From NCBI GenBank assembly GCA_002690445.1, contig NZER01000428.1, forward strand, positions 1 to 25,952: 25,952 nt of DNA, in the 5' to 3' direction. The first letter of the stretch is position 1. Each line of letters begins with the position of its first letter. Shown piece by piece: positions 1 to 6,175 of the stretch. The notes under the pieces are model-generated. The model was not told where the DNA came from. It ran no database searches and saw only the letters and a list, made by a program, of their open reading frames with translations. A program made the translations under genes and the position numbers. The stretch is from Candidatus Pacearchaeota archaeon (GTDB taxonomy: Archaea > Nanoarchaeota > Nanoarchaeia > Pacearchaeales > GW2011-AR1).

Positions 1-58
1 CAAGATTTGCACTTCCTACTGCTATATAATTTCTTCCTGAATCGTATATATGTGCCAT
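1..58 (-). CDS. partial phage tail protein, N-terminus only
   Basis: An ATG at 58-56 opens a frame that runs off the left edge of the window, giving 19 visible residues (MAHIYDSGRNYIAVGSANL). It starts 14 bases after the stop of the preceding tail gene, with a weak AAGG ribosome binding site at about the right distance, so it continues the tail operon. Too little is visible to assign a family. From its position after the Dit-like gene it is probably a distal tail or baseplate-hub protein; that is inference from gene order. Confidence 0.6.
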   Translation of the reverse strand, partial: MAHIYDSGRNYIAVGSANL

Positions 59-72
59 CTTTCTATTTTACC

Positions 73-450
73 TTATGTTGTTTCAATAACAATCTCCCCT
101 TCATAATATTGTCTAAAGAATGGTTGCAAGAATTTATTAAATGGATTAGTGTTTCCTACAATTCTCACAGAATAATAACTGTTTGGAAAACTATCATCTT
201 CAATATATCGCAAATCTGTTGCCGTTGTAAACCAAGAATTAATTTGACTTCTATCTGATGAATTTACAAAACTTAGTGGAATCTTGAAAGTTTGATAAGT
301 GGATGCTGGAGTTATATAGCTAAACAATGTTCCACCCTTTGTTCTTATATCAACTTTATCAAGATTCTCTGTAAATGTATAACCATAACCAGCATAATTA
401 GTTAAGGTTACATAACTTGAATTTGCTACTCCCAATAACATATTACCCAT
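73..450 (-). CDS. distal tail-like protein (small tail protein after tape measure)
   Basis: 125 residues, rich in beta-forming and aromatic residues, with no signal peptide or membrane segment. The central part (KIPLSF, about residues 56-61) and the C-terminal part (FNKFLQPFFRQYYEGEIVIE) look like the jelly-roll-type domain common in siphovirus distal tail or tail-associated proteins. Siphovirus gene order after the tape measure supports a distal tail role. Its ATG shares one base with the TAA of the 44-residue gene upstream (TAATG), so translation is probably coupled. The family match is from memory; a generic phage tail protein is the safe reading. Confidence 0.6.
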   Translation of the reverse strand: MGNMLLGVANSSYVTLTNYAGYGYTFTENLDKVDIRTKGGTLFSYITPASTYQTFKIPLSFVNSSDRSQINSWFTTATDLRYIEDDSFPNSYYSVRIVGNTNPFNKFLQPFFRQYYEGEIVIETT

Positions 451-584
451 TATTTTTTATTGCCCTCTTTTTCTTTTCTTTGCCATCTTCTTCCAAAGAA
501 TCCTATATCTTCATAGAAAACTGGTTTTTTTCCTTTGTCTTTTGGTTTAGAATTTACCGACTTCTTTTTTGCTTTTGATTTCAT
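450..584 (-). CDS. 44-residue basic protein between tape measure and distal tail gene
   Basis: A short frame from ATG at 584-582 to TAA at 452-450, giving 44 residues. The first 20 are almost all Lys/Ser/Asn/Pro (MKSKAKKKSV...), followed by an aromatic patch (PVFYEDIGFFGRRW) and a basic tail. It has a strong AAGGAG site that overlaps the tape-measure stop, and its stop overlaps the next start (TAATG), so it sits cleanly in the operon. The aromatic patch may be a docking segment and the Lys-rich arm may bind nucleic acid or an acidic partner. No family is recognised; function unknown. Confidence 0.7.
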   Translation of the reverse strand: MKSKAKKKSVNSKPKDKGKKPVFYEDIGFFGRRWQRKEKEGNKK

Positions 585-594
585 ACTTCTCTCC

Positions 595-2337
595 TTACCT
601 ACTTGCTCTAAATCCTAAACTCGTTGTCGCTCCTGTTTGTCCAAGCGAGTTCAATGCAGGTAGTATTTTCTCTTGTGCTAAATCTACCCAGAATGACATT
701 GGCTTATCCATTAGTGCTTGGTCTATATTTGCATTTGGTAGAATATTTAATTGAGCAATGCTTTGTACTCCACCATTTATATCAACTGGAATACTCCTTC
801 CATCTGGTAATGGTACAACAGCTTCTCTACGATTTGGATTATCGCCAATCATAGCTAAAGTCGGAGCAGTAGTTATTCCACCTGTTGCAAATGATGGAAC
901 TTTTAAACCACCTTGAACTATCCCACCTTTTGCCATTTTTATTCCCATCATTCCGAAAAGTCCACCACCACCAGTTCCACCAGTCAGAGCCATCATAATT
1001 GCCCACTTTGCAATCATCTGTGCGATTTGTGCAACGACTGCTTTTTTCAAATCTTCCCAAATCTGTTTCATTGAATCTTTAAAACTTTCGCTCTCAGTTA
1101 TCATTGCTCCAAAAGCAGTTCCAATTTCTTGGACTGTGGCATCCATTGTTTGAAATAATGTTTGTCCAGTTATAGATGCAACATCTGTTATGCTAGTATT
1201 CCATTCATCAAATGCTTTTGATATTCCTTCTGTAATTCCTGTAAATGCTTGAACAAAAAAACCACCTTCATCATCTCCACCACCACCACCATCTTTTTTT
1301 CCACCTTCTGAAGTTTCAAGACCCATTTTACCAAGCATTCCCTTAACAGAAGGTTTAACTTGCATATTTAAGGATTGTTTAAGACCATCCAATGCTTGTT
1401 TTCTAGCTTCAATTTCTTCTGTGCTTAAATCTTCATTCCACCAGCTTCTAAAATTTTCTAGCCATGTTGAAAAAGTACCATTCAAAGCTCCAAATGCTGT
1501 ACCAAGTCCGTTTATTAAATCTACAACTACTGTAATTGGTGTTACTATTGCTTCTAACACTAAAGCTAAACCTTTGAACAACGCACTTACAACTGGAATT
1601 ATAGGAATAATTAAGTCTTTTATAAAAGTAAAAAATCGGGTAAAGATTGGCATTAATGCTTTTCCTATTGCTAATCCAACTCCTTTAAAAGCACTATTCA
1701 TTCTTAATAATTCATCCGTAAATTTCTCTGCTTGTTCTGATTCAACTTTTGAAAACACTATTCCTAGTTCTTCGGATTCTTTCATTAATGCCTTCATGGC
1801 ATCTGTGCCTTCGATTAAAAGAGGGACTAATTTTGTTCCAGCACGACCAAATAACTCTTGTGCCAAAGCTGTTCTCTCTGTCGTGTTTGTTAAATCTCTA
1901 AAAGCATCAGCAGAATCTAATAGTAATTCTTCTGCATTTTTAAATTGACCATTAGCTTTTCGTACACTAATACCTGCTTGAGCAAATGCCCTTACAGAAG
2001 TTGTCAATCCATTATTTGCATCATTAACTCTTTTAGATATGACTCTGAGAGAGGTGGTTATATCCCTCATTGCTGCTCCACCTATTTCTGCAGCAAAAGC
2101 AAATCTATGTAAAGCTCCAGCAGAGATGCCAACCATCTTTGCTGATTTGGCAAACTCATCTCCGACTTTGGCAGCATTAAATGTTAGCTTGGTAAGTGCA
2201 GCTCCAACAGCTACAATCGCCAATGTGGTCATGTTCAGCATCTTGCCAAATGAGCCGAACTTGCCCTTTAAAGAATCCAGTCCACCACTTGCTTGGTCTT
2301 TTAAACTAACTAATAAATTTATCTTGTTATCTGCCAT
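595..2337 (-). CDS. tail tape measure protein
   Basis: 580 residues. The first half resembles TP901-type tape measures: a helical region with GISAGALHRFAFAAEIGG (about 70-87) and LFGRAGTKLVPLL (about 162-174). A short hydrophobic stretch lies at 36-49 and a long one at about 220-285, as is usual for tape measures that reach the host membrane. A Gly/Asp-rich hinge (KKDGGGGGDDEGG, about 347-359) separates a second domain. At roughly 1.5 angstrom per residue the tail would be near 85-90 nm. It follows the two tail chaperone frames and its ATG overlaps the stop of the frameshift product (TAATG), the standard siphovirus arrangement. The Shine-Dalgarno is weak (AGGAA, far upstream), which fits coupled translation. 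Confidence 0.92.
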   Translation of the reverse strand: MADNKINLLVSLKDQASGGLDSLKGKFGSFGKMLNMTTLAIVAVGAALTKLTFNAAKVGDEFAKSAKMVGISAGALHRFAFAAEIGGAAMRDITTSLRVISKRVNDANNGLTTSVRAFAQAGISVRKANGQFKNAEELLLDSADAFRDLTNTTERTALAQELFGRAGTKLVPLLIEGTDAMKALMKESEELGIVFSKVESEQAEKFTDELLRMNSAFKGVGLAIGKALMPIFTRFFTFIKDLIIPIIPVVSALFKGLALVLEAIVTPITVVVDLINGLGTAFGALNGTFSTWLENFRSWWNEDLSTEEIEARKQALDGLKQSLNMQVKPSVKGMLGKMGLETSEGGKKDGGGGGDDEGGFFVQAFTGITEGISKAFDEWNTSITDVASITGQTLFQTMDATVQEIGTAFGAMITESESFKDSMKQIWEDLKKAVVAQIAQMIAKWAIMMALTGGTGGGGLFGMMGIKMAKGGIVQGGLKVPSFATGGITTAPTLAMIGDNPNRREAVVPLPDGRSIPVDINGGVQSIAQLNILPNANIDQALMDKPMSFWVDLAQEKILPALNSLGQTGATTSLGFRASR

Positions 2338-2737
2338 TATCTGCGTCTGTTCCTATGTTCAATCTTTGCCATGAGATAGTTAATCTCATTGACTGTTAAA
2401 TCAAGAACATCATTTCTACTCCATCTATATTCTACACCAAATAAATCGAGTATATCAAGAAATCGTTTATTTACTATTTCGTTTGAGCCAAAAAATGGGT
2501 AATCACACCATTAAAGATTTCAATATCCTTAACTCCTGTGTTTTCTTCTACCCAATCTCTGTTAACTTCAGGGTCAGCTTGGTTTAAAGCGATTGCAACA
2601 ATCTCAACTATATCAGTAAAAGAAAAATCTTCTTGCATCTTTGCAATACTTTTTCCAAGTTTTGCTTCGATTGCAATTACTGAACGAGTTTTTGCTGGTT
2701 GTATTTCAAATTCTTTGTCAGCTATTGTGAACTTCAT
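2337..2737 (-). CDS. tail assembly chaperone G-T fusion made by -1 ribosomal frameshift
   Basis: The first 83 codons are those of the chaperone at 2474-2737. If the ribosome slips -1 on TTTTTTG (2495-2489), reading continues from 2489 for 50 more residues (GSNEIVNKRFLDILDLFGVE..., containing EYRWSRNDVLDL and ending HRNRRR) and stops at TAA 2339-2337, which overlaps the tape-measure ATG. Total 133 residues. The extension has no start codon or ribosome binding site suited to independent use. Its Trp/Leu/Ile helical pattern resembles the T-type domain of siphovirus chaperones, which bridge the tape measure and the tail tube. Frame, slip site and gene order agree, so confidence is high without experiment. 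Confidence 0.85.
2474..2737 (-). CDS. tail assembly chaperone G-like protein (unshifted product)
   Basis: 87 residues, mostly helical and mildly acidic (MKFTIADKEFEIQPAKTRS...). It sits between the tail tube gene and the tape measure, the position of G-type tail chaperones in lambda-like siphoviruses. Termination is at TAG 2476-2474, five codons after the slip site, so this is the abundant unshifted form. The start has an AGGAAGG site directly preceded by a 6-bp hairpin (2752-2768). The sequence is not close to any family member I can name; the assignment rests on position, length and the frameshift. Confidence 0.85.
   Translation of the reverse strand: MKFTIADKEFEIQPAKTRSVIAIEAKLGKSIAKMQEDFSFTDIVEIVAIALNQADPEVNRDWVEENTGVKDIEIFNGVITHFLAQTK
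2489..2495 (-). other. -1 frameshift slippery heptamer TTTTTTG
   Basis: In the frame of the chaperone gene the minus-strand bases read T TTT TTG (His-Phe-Leu codons CAT TTT TTG), the X XXY YYZ pattern. The tRNAs can re-pair in the -1 frame as TTT TTT. The -1 frame is then open for 50 codons up to the tape-measure start. I see no strong stimulatory hairpin just downstream. Confidence 0.85.
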
Positions 2738-2744
2738 TGAGTTT

Positions 2745-2768
2745 CCTTCCTTGCATCAATAAGATGCA
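2745..2768 (-). promoter_or_regulatory. hairpin abutting the Shine-Dalgarno of the tail chaperone gene
   Basis: On the minus strand TGCATC (2768-2763) pairs with GATGCA (2757-2752) across a TTATT loop, and AGGAAGG follows at once (2751-2745). The stem overlaps the stop codon of the tail tube gene (2758-2756). It could insulate or tune translation of the chaperone. It has the same layout as leaders elsewhere in the window but lacks their TCAT-AA loop. Confidence 0.5.
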
Positions 2769-3718
2769 GCAGTATTTTGCAATGTATATCTAATTGAATA
2801 ACTAGAAGCTACATTATATTCAGCATTTCCTTCATAACTAGCTACAATTCTACCTGCTCCACCGATAGGATAAGCAAAGGTTGAGTAATTAACCTGTGGT
2901 AAATCCATAACTAATTGCTGATACTCATTTGTATTACCAACATTTACACCAGTTAATGATAATCTTATTCTTTGTCTAGTTTGATTTCTGAAGATAGCTT
3001 CTTCTTCTTGATTTTCAAATGCTTGGTCGCCTGTAATATTAACAGTTCTAAATCCATCTCTTACTACTTTGCCCTCTGTTGTTGAGGCATTTAATGTTGG
3101 AACTCCAACAATTGGATTTGTTATTGTTACTGTTGCACTTTCAAAATTACCATTAGCACTTCCACCTACTTCTAATGAGCATTGATTCCATGTCCACACT
3201 TTTGAATCTATATATGAAGGTGTTGTTTTAGGTGTTTTTTGATTTACTCTGCCATGAACAGTTGCAGTACATTGTGCAATTTGACCAGCAACACATTCTA
3301 TTGCCAAAGTATGAAATTGAGCATCAAGAACTGCATAAGCACTTCCAACATCTTTATAAATCATTAATGTATAAGGAGTTAATGCACAATCATCTGCAAA
3401 CATAGTTTGTCTTGGTAAGAACTCATGTAGATATGCAGAAGTTTGTAATGTTGAAGTTGCAGCACCAACTGCTCCTGTTAAAAATTGTCCAATTATTATT
3501 GGATGTGCTTCAAATACAATATCGCCTGTTGTATTATTTATGCCTTCGTAGGCATCTGGTTGGTCATATTTGCCTGTAAGACCTTCGCTGATTAGCTGTT
3601 CTTTGTTTTGTGTTAAGGATTCTGAAACAAAAGGTATATAAACAGGACTACTTTCAATGCCTGTTCCAAATGCACTTTGTTTTTCTACACTTAAATATCC
3701 ACCTATGCCTTGCGCCAT
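2756..3718 (-). CDS. major tail tube protein
   Basis: 320 residues, Thr/Ser/Ala/Val-rich and beta-type, starting MAQGIGGYLSVEKQSAFGTG, a typical opening for siphovirus tail tube proteins (an N-terminal strand, then SAFGT). TGDIVFEAHPIIIGQFL (about 64-80) and a late segment that looks like a small Ig-like part match the family style. It precedes the frameshifted chaperones and tape measure. No sheath gene accompanies it, so the tail should be non-contractile. The start has AAAGGAG upstream, just after the stop of the 57-residue gene. Confidence 0.85.
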   Translation of the reverse strand: MAQGIGGYLSVEKQSAFGTGIESSPVYIPFVSESLTQNKEQLISEGLTGKYDQPDAYEGINNTTGDIVFEAHPIIIGQFLTGAVGAATSTLQTSAYLHEFLPRQTMFADDCALTPYTLMIYKDVGSAYAVLDAQFHTLAIECVAGQIAQCTATVHGRVNQKTPKTTPSYIDSKVWTWNQCSLEVGGSANGNFESATVTITNPIVGVPTLNASTTEGKVVRDGFRTVNITGDQAFENQEEEAIFRNQTRQRIRLSLTGVNVGNTNEYQQLVMDLPQVNYSTFAYPIGGAGRIVASYEGNAEYNVASSYSIRYTLQNTAASY

Positions 3719-3721
3719 TAC

Positions 3722-3895
3722 TTACTCCTTTTCTTTTTTGTCGTTAGATTTTATTTTACTTGTCTTTGAGAGTTTTGCAATACCTTGATTGATTAGGCTT
3801 TGAGCAATGTCTTTATTTATATCAACTTCTTTGCCAAATTGAGATTTACCAATACCAACAATTTCTAAACCACTTTTTATCCATTTGATTTTCAT
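3722..3895 (-). CDS. 57-residue protein between tail terminator and tail tube genes
   Basis: A frame from ATG 3895-3893 (sharing a base with the stop of the preceding gene, TAATG) to TAA 3724-3722. The product (MKIKWIKSGLEIVGIG...) carries the pattern 'DIAQSLINQGIAK', like the small phage proteins that end in IAxxLIxxGxA plus a charged tail and sit among Mu-type head-tail genes. It has a basic, disordered C-terminus (SNDKKEKE). A helper or small structural role in head-tail joining is likely from position; no function can be stated. Tight overlap on one side and a shared ribosome-binding region on the other support it as a real gene. Confidence 0.75.
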   Translation of the reverse strand: MKIKWIKSGLEIVGIGKSQFGKEVDINKDIAQSLINQGIAKLSKTSKIKSNDKKEKE

Positions 3896-4335
3896 TATTC
3901 TCTTACCTCACAATTGATTCTAATAGATACTCCCTTAAAGAATCCTAGACCACCGGTATTTTTTTGATTCTGGAAATCTCCACCATCAAACCTAGTTACA
4001 ACTACCTTGTCGGATAAAGTTCTATTTGCTTTTAAGACATCTTTTACATTTGATAACATTGTATCTCGCAAAGTAGCTCCATCTAAGTTCTCTAATGAAA
4101 AAGCATAACACCAAATTTCAATAATTAAAAAAGTTCTTATTGGATTAGCTCCACCAATCAGTTCATCATCAGCAGGACTATCCCAAGAATTCAACCAGAT
4201 AGCTACATAAGGACAAGCATCAGTTCTTACTGGCTCTGATGGCTCAACCTCAATAGTATATGCAGAGGTATCTCCATCTGCATCTAACAAATCTTTGATT
4301 GCGTTTTCTATTGCTAAATAATCTAAGGTAGCCAT
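3895..4335 (-). CDS. tail terminator/completion protein (Mu gp37-like)
   Basis: 146 residues with alternating strands and helices: an N-terminal helix (LDYLAIENAIKDLLDADGD), PYVAIWLNSWD (about 42-52), a central strand (FLIIEIWCYAF) and a C-terminal strand pair (FKGVSIRINCEVRE). This fits the alpha/beta tail terminator family (Mu gp37/DUF1834-like). It sits between the gpG-like gene and the tail tube, where tail terminators are found. It would cap the tail tube and join it to the head. The family name is inferred from fold pattern and order. Confidence 0.7.
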   Translation of the reverse strand: MATLDYLAIENAIKDLLDADGDTSAYTIEVEPSEPVRTDACPYVAIWLNSWDSPADDELIGGANPIRTFLIIEIWCYAFSLENLDGATLRDTMLSNVKDVLKANRTLSDKVVVTRFDGGDFQNQKNTGGLGFFKGVSIRINCEVRE

Positions 4336-4341
4336 ATTTTA

Positions 4342-4770
4342 TTATACCTTCTTTCTTTTTAATTCATTAATATATTTCACGACTTGTTCATTAGCTATTT
4401 TTGTTGCTCTATTTTCCTGAGGAAGCATTTGTCTTGCAGCAATATAATCTGTTCCAAATTGATGATATTCAGAATATTCAACTGGAGAGCCGACTTCAAC
4501 ACTATTTCTTTTTATTTCCCTTGTAAAACTACCTCTCAATACTCCAGTATCTTGTAAAATATTTGTTGCTCCGAACTGAGTATCTGCCCACTTTTCTCCA
4601 CCATAACCTTGTTGACCTTCTTGCCTAAAATATAAAAATATATCTATAAGCAATTTTATTCCGATTCTTTTCAAAACAGGTTTAGGATTTTGCAACCCTT
4701 TTGCTATTTTACTTAATTTAATTTTAACTTGTTTATCGCCTTTACTGGACAGTTTAAATTGAGTACCCAT
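4342..4770 (-). CDS. Mu gpG-like virion morphogenesis protein (head-tail joining)
   Basis: 142 residues with the hallmarks of the phage virion morphogenesis (Phage_tail_S, Mu gpG) family: 'GGEKWADTQ...' in the middle, then ILQDTGVLRGSFTREI (about 71-86), VGSPVEYSEYHQFGTD (about 93-108) and ARQMLP (about 112-117, the ARPFL-type motif). Members act as tail-completion or neck proteins. It overlaps the DUF1320 gene by one base (TAATG) and is followed by the terminator-like gene, the Mu order. The N-terminus is basic. Confidence 0.85.
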   Translation of the reverse strand: MGTQFKLSSKGDKQVKIKLSKIAKGLQNPKPVLKRIGIKLLIDIFLYFRQEGQQGYGGEKWADTQFGATNILQDTGVLRGSFTREIKRNSVEVGSPVEYSEYHQFGTDYIAARQMLPQENRATKIANEQVVKYINELKRKKV

Positions 4771-5267
4771 TAGTAGTACGGATTATATCCCTCAGTTTCA
4801 AGAACATCTAACTCATCATCTAATCTATCTGGGTCAATCTGCTGTAAGGTTTCATCAAGCATTGTGAAGGTTGGATTGTAGTTCATTGTATTGGAGTAGA
4901 TTGTATCATCTCCCTGATAAGCAATTAAATCTAAGCTGTTTGTATAAAGAGCTACTGTTCCTGAATTGATTTGATTGAGAAAGTTCTTAACATATTCCTT
5001 TCTTTCTGATACCCATTTATTTTCGCTATTAACTCCCTGAGTAAAAAACCTTTCAAGAATTTTAATCAGAGAATACTCAGTCGAGATAGTTTCAACTAAA
5101 GGTGGCGTTGAACTAAATGGTAAGGTGTAATTGTTCGCTAAATACCCATTTACTTCGTTCTCAGCTTGGTCTATATAGAAAGCTATATTGGAAGATGTAA
5201 CCGAACTCATACTTCCAACACGAGGATAAAGGTCTAAGACTTTTGGAACTGTGGTATAACTTGGCAT
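4770..5267 (-). CDS. Mu gp36-like (DUF1320) head-tail connector
   Basis: 165 residues, starting MPSYTTVPKVLDLYPRVGSM and continuing with helical AFYIDQAENEVNGYLANNYTLPFSSTPP. The pattern of a DQAxxEVxGYLAxxYxLPF motif followed by a long helix matches DUF1320/gp36 head-completion proteins, which line the connector below the portal. The start has no Shine-Dalgarno. A possible -10 (GATAAA with an upstream TG, around 5277-5282) would place the RNA start two or three bases before the ATG, but the -35 is poor. The upstream 98 bp contain only a leader-like hairpin. Confidence 0.8.
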   Translation of the reverse strand: MPSYTTVPKVLDLYPRVGSMSSVTSSNIAFYIDQAENEVNGYLANNYTLPFSSTPPLVETISTEYSLIKILERFFTQGVNSENKWVSERKEYVKNFLNQINSGTVALYTNSLDLIAYQGDDTIYSNTMNYNPTFTMLDETLQQIDPDRLDDELDVLETEGYNPYY

Positions 5268-5323
5268 AGAATTTAGTTTATCACAAGTTTTTATTTATAC
5301 CAATCAATGAGGTTTGAAAATTT

Positions 5324-5357
5324 TGAGCAGTTTAGGAAATGACATACTCAGGTCATT
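5324..5357 (-). promoter_or_regulatory. orphan leader hairpin without ribosome binding site
   Basis: Minus-strand sequence here (AATGACCTGAGTATGTCATT) closely matches the leaders at 15181-15198 and 22279-22301. TGAGTA (5350-5345) can pair with TGCTCA (5329-5324). AATGAC/GTCATT (5357-5352 with 5343-5338) is an alternative stem. In the other copies AGGAG and an ATG follow; here AAAATTTTC follows and the next start is about 60 bp away with no Shine-Dalgarno. It looks like a leader whose gene has been lost. On the plus strand a T-run follows the stem, but no plus-strand gene exists here. The rest of the 98-bp gap holds nothing else I recognise. Confidence 0.5.
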
Positions 5358-5365
5358 AATTTTTT

Positions 5366-5626
5366 TTATTCTTCAGGATGATTAGCAACTTCAAACCATT
5401 GTCCATCTCTTTGCACTTGTGAAATATCTGAAGCATAAACACTTCCTGCTTCATCAAAGAATCCACATTCTGACCCTTTGGTATCTATAAGCAAAACAGA
5501 TTTAAGTCCTCTACCTTGTTTTGGACTTTCTAGTAAAATGGAAGTTACTTCTGTGCCACCAATCTCAACTAGCTGTGTAGTTTTAAGTTTATCTCCCTTC
5601 TTTAAATCTTTGTAATCTATTGACAT
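5366..5626 (-). CDS. small orphan protein, 86 residues
   Basis: Unrecognised acidic protein (MSIDYKDLKKGDKLKTTQLV...EVANHPEE). A beta-strand-rich core with DLKKGDKL near the start hints at a small OB- or SH3-like barrel, but that is only a secondary-structure impression. It lies in the second promoter cassette, inserted between the glycosyltransferase gene and the head-tail connector, and is preceded by the strongest leader hairpin in the window (5638-5664) with GGAG directly after it. Not expected to be structural. Confidence 0.75.
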   Translation of the reverse strand: MSIDYKDLKKGDKLKTTQLVEIGGTEVTSILLESPKQGRGLKSVLLIDTKGSECGFFDEAGSVYASDISQVQRDGQWFEVANHPEE

Positions 5627-5633
5627 TAAATTT

Positions 5634-5664
5634 CTCCTTCCAGCTTTTTGATGAGAAGCTGGAA
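5634..5664 (-). promoter_or_regulatory. 9-bp leader hairpin abutting GGAG
   Basis: TTCCAGCTT (5664-5656) pairs perfectly with AAGCTGGAA (5646-5638); the loop is CTCATCAAA and GGAG (5637-5634) follows with no gap. The loop core TCATCAAA resembles TCATTAA and TCATAAAA in the leaders of the genes starting at 15402 and 15158. An A-rich tract lies upstream. Read on the plus strand this is a stem followed by ACT and a T-run, so it could also stop antisense transcription. There is no U-tract in the gene direction, so it is not a terminator for its own strand. Confidence 0.65.
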
Positions 5665-5705
5665 ACTCTTTTTTTATATTGTCTTATGCCTATGAAATTT
5701 CATTA

Positions 5706-6050
5706 TTATTCTTCTTCTTGTTCCTCTATGTCTTCAGGTATATCATCTATGGTCAAACTACCTTTAAATCCAACCTTAGAGCTAACTTCAAAGTCATAGT
5801 TTTTGTTCCTCACTTGCTCCAAGAAATCTCTAAAACAAACAAACACAAAATTGACCTTATCTTCAAAGTCGTCAAGCCAGTTTTGCGTTCTCATTTCAGC
5901 AGGAATTCCTCTAAATTCCTCATTATAAATCTTTTCAAATTCTTTGTAACTAGCAGTCATATCAGCAGTAGAGAAATGAGGAGAGTAAAGTCCAAGCAAT
6001 TCTCCAAAGAGACCATTATCTTCAAAAAACTCCTTCGCCTTTTTCTCCAT
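5706..6050 (-). CDS. small orphan charged helical protein
   Basis: Starts at ATG 6050, which has AAAGGAG nine bases upstream; 114 residues. An earlier in-frame ATG at 6077 lies at the predicted transcription start, so a longer leaderless form is possible but less likely. The protein is helical, begins EKKAKEFFEDNGLFGELL and ends in an acidic tail (IPEDIEEQEEE). No family recognised. It is the first gene of the second promoter cassette. An acidic small protein in an independently promoted unit among structural genes could be an accessory or anti-host protein, which is inference only. Confidence 0.7.
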   Translation of the reverse strand: MEKKAKEFFEDNGLFGELLGLYSPHFSTADMTASYKEFEKIYNEEFRGIPAEMRTQNWLDDFEDKVNFVFVCFRDFLEQVRNKNYDFEVSSKVGFKGSLTIDDIPEDIEEQEEE

Positions 6051-6083
6051 TTCTTTTTTCTCCTTTCTTAACTTCATATTATA

Positions 6084-6111
6084 ATTATATACTATGTAGT
6101 AACTCTGTCAA
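6084..6111 (-). promoter_or_regulatory. sigma70-type promoter (cassette copy 1)
   Basis: TTGACA (6111-6106), a 16-bp spacer, then TATAAT (6089-6084): both boxes are perfect consensus. The spacer carries TACTACATAGTA, a near-palindrome shared with the copy at 25535-25546 (TACTATATAGTA), placed like an operator. Predicted RNA start is close to 6077. Confidence 0.85.
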
Positions 6112-6142
6112 CTATAAATATTAAAGATATTAGATTGTCTAG

Positions 6143-6175
6143 TGTTTACAAGGGTTTTATGAAGTATTTTTTTTA
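6143..6175 (-). repeat. conserved cassette block, copy 1
   Basis: Minus strand: the stop codon of the glycosyltransferase gene opens an A-run, then CTTCATAAAAC and CCTTGTAAACA follow as an 11-bp tandem repeat. The same block occurs at 15850-15884 and 25598-25631, each time just after a gene end and about 30-45 bp upstream of a TTGACA promoter. Its position suggests an activator or repressor binding site one helical turn apart; function unknown. Confidence 0.7.

Noticed and set aside
1421..2374. Long open frames on the plus strand opposite the tape measure gene
   Set aside because: They mirror the codon pattern of the minus-strand gene, have no ribosome binding sites and no recognisable protein character.
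5638..5680. Plus-strand Rho-independent terminator (stem followed by T-run)
   Set aside because: No plus-strand gene precedes it, and the stem is better explained as a leader abutting GGAG on the minus strand; an antisense-stopping role is only noted.
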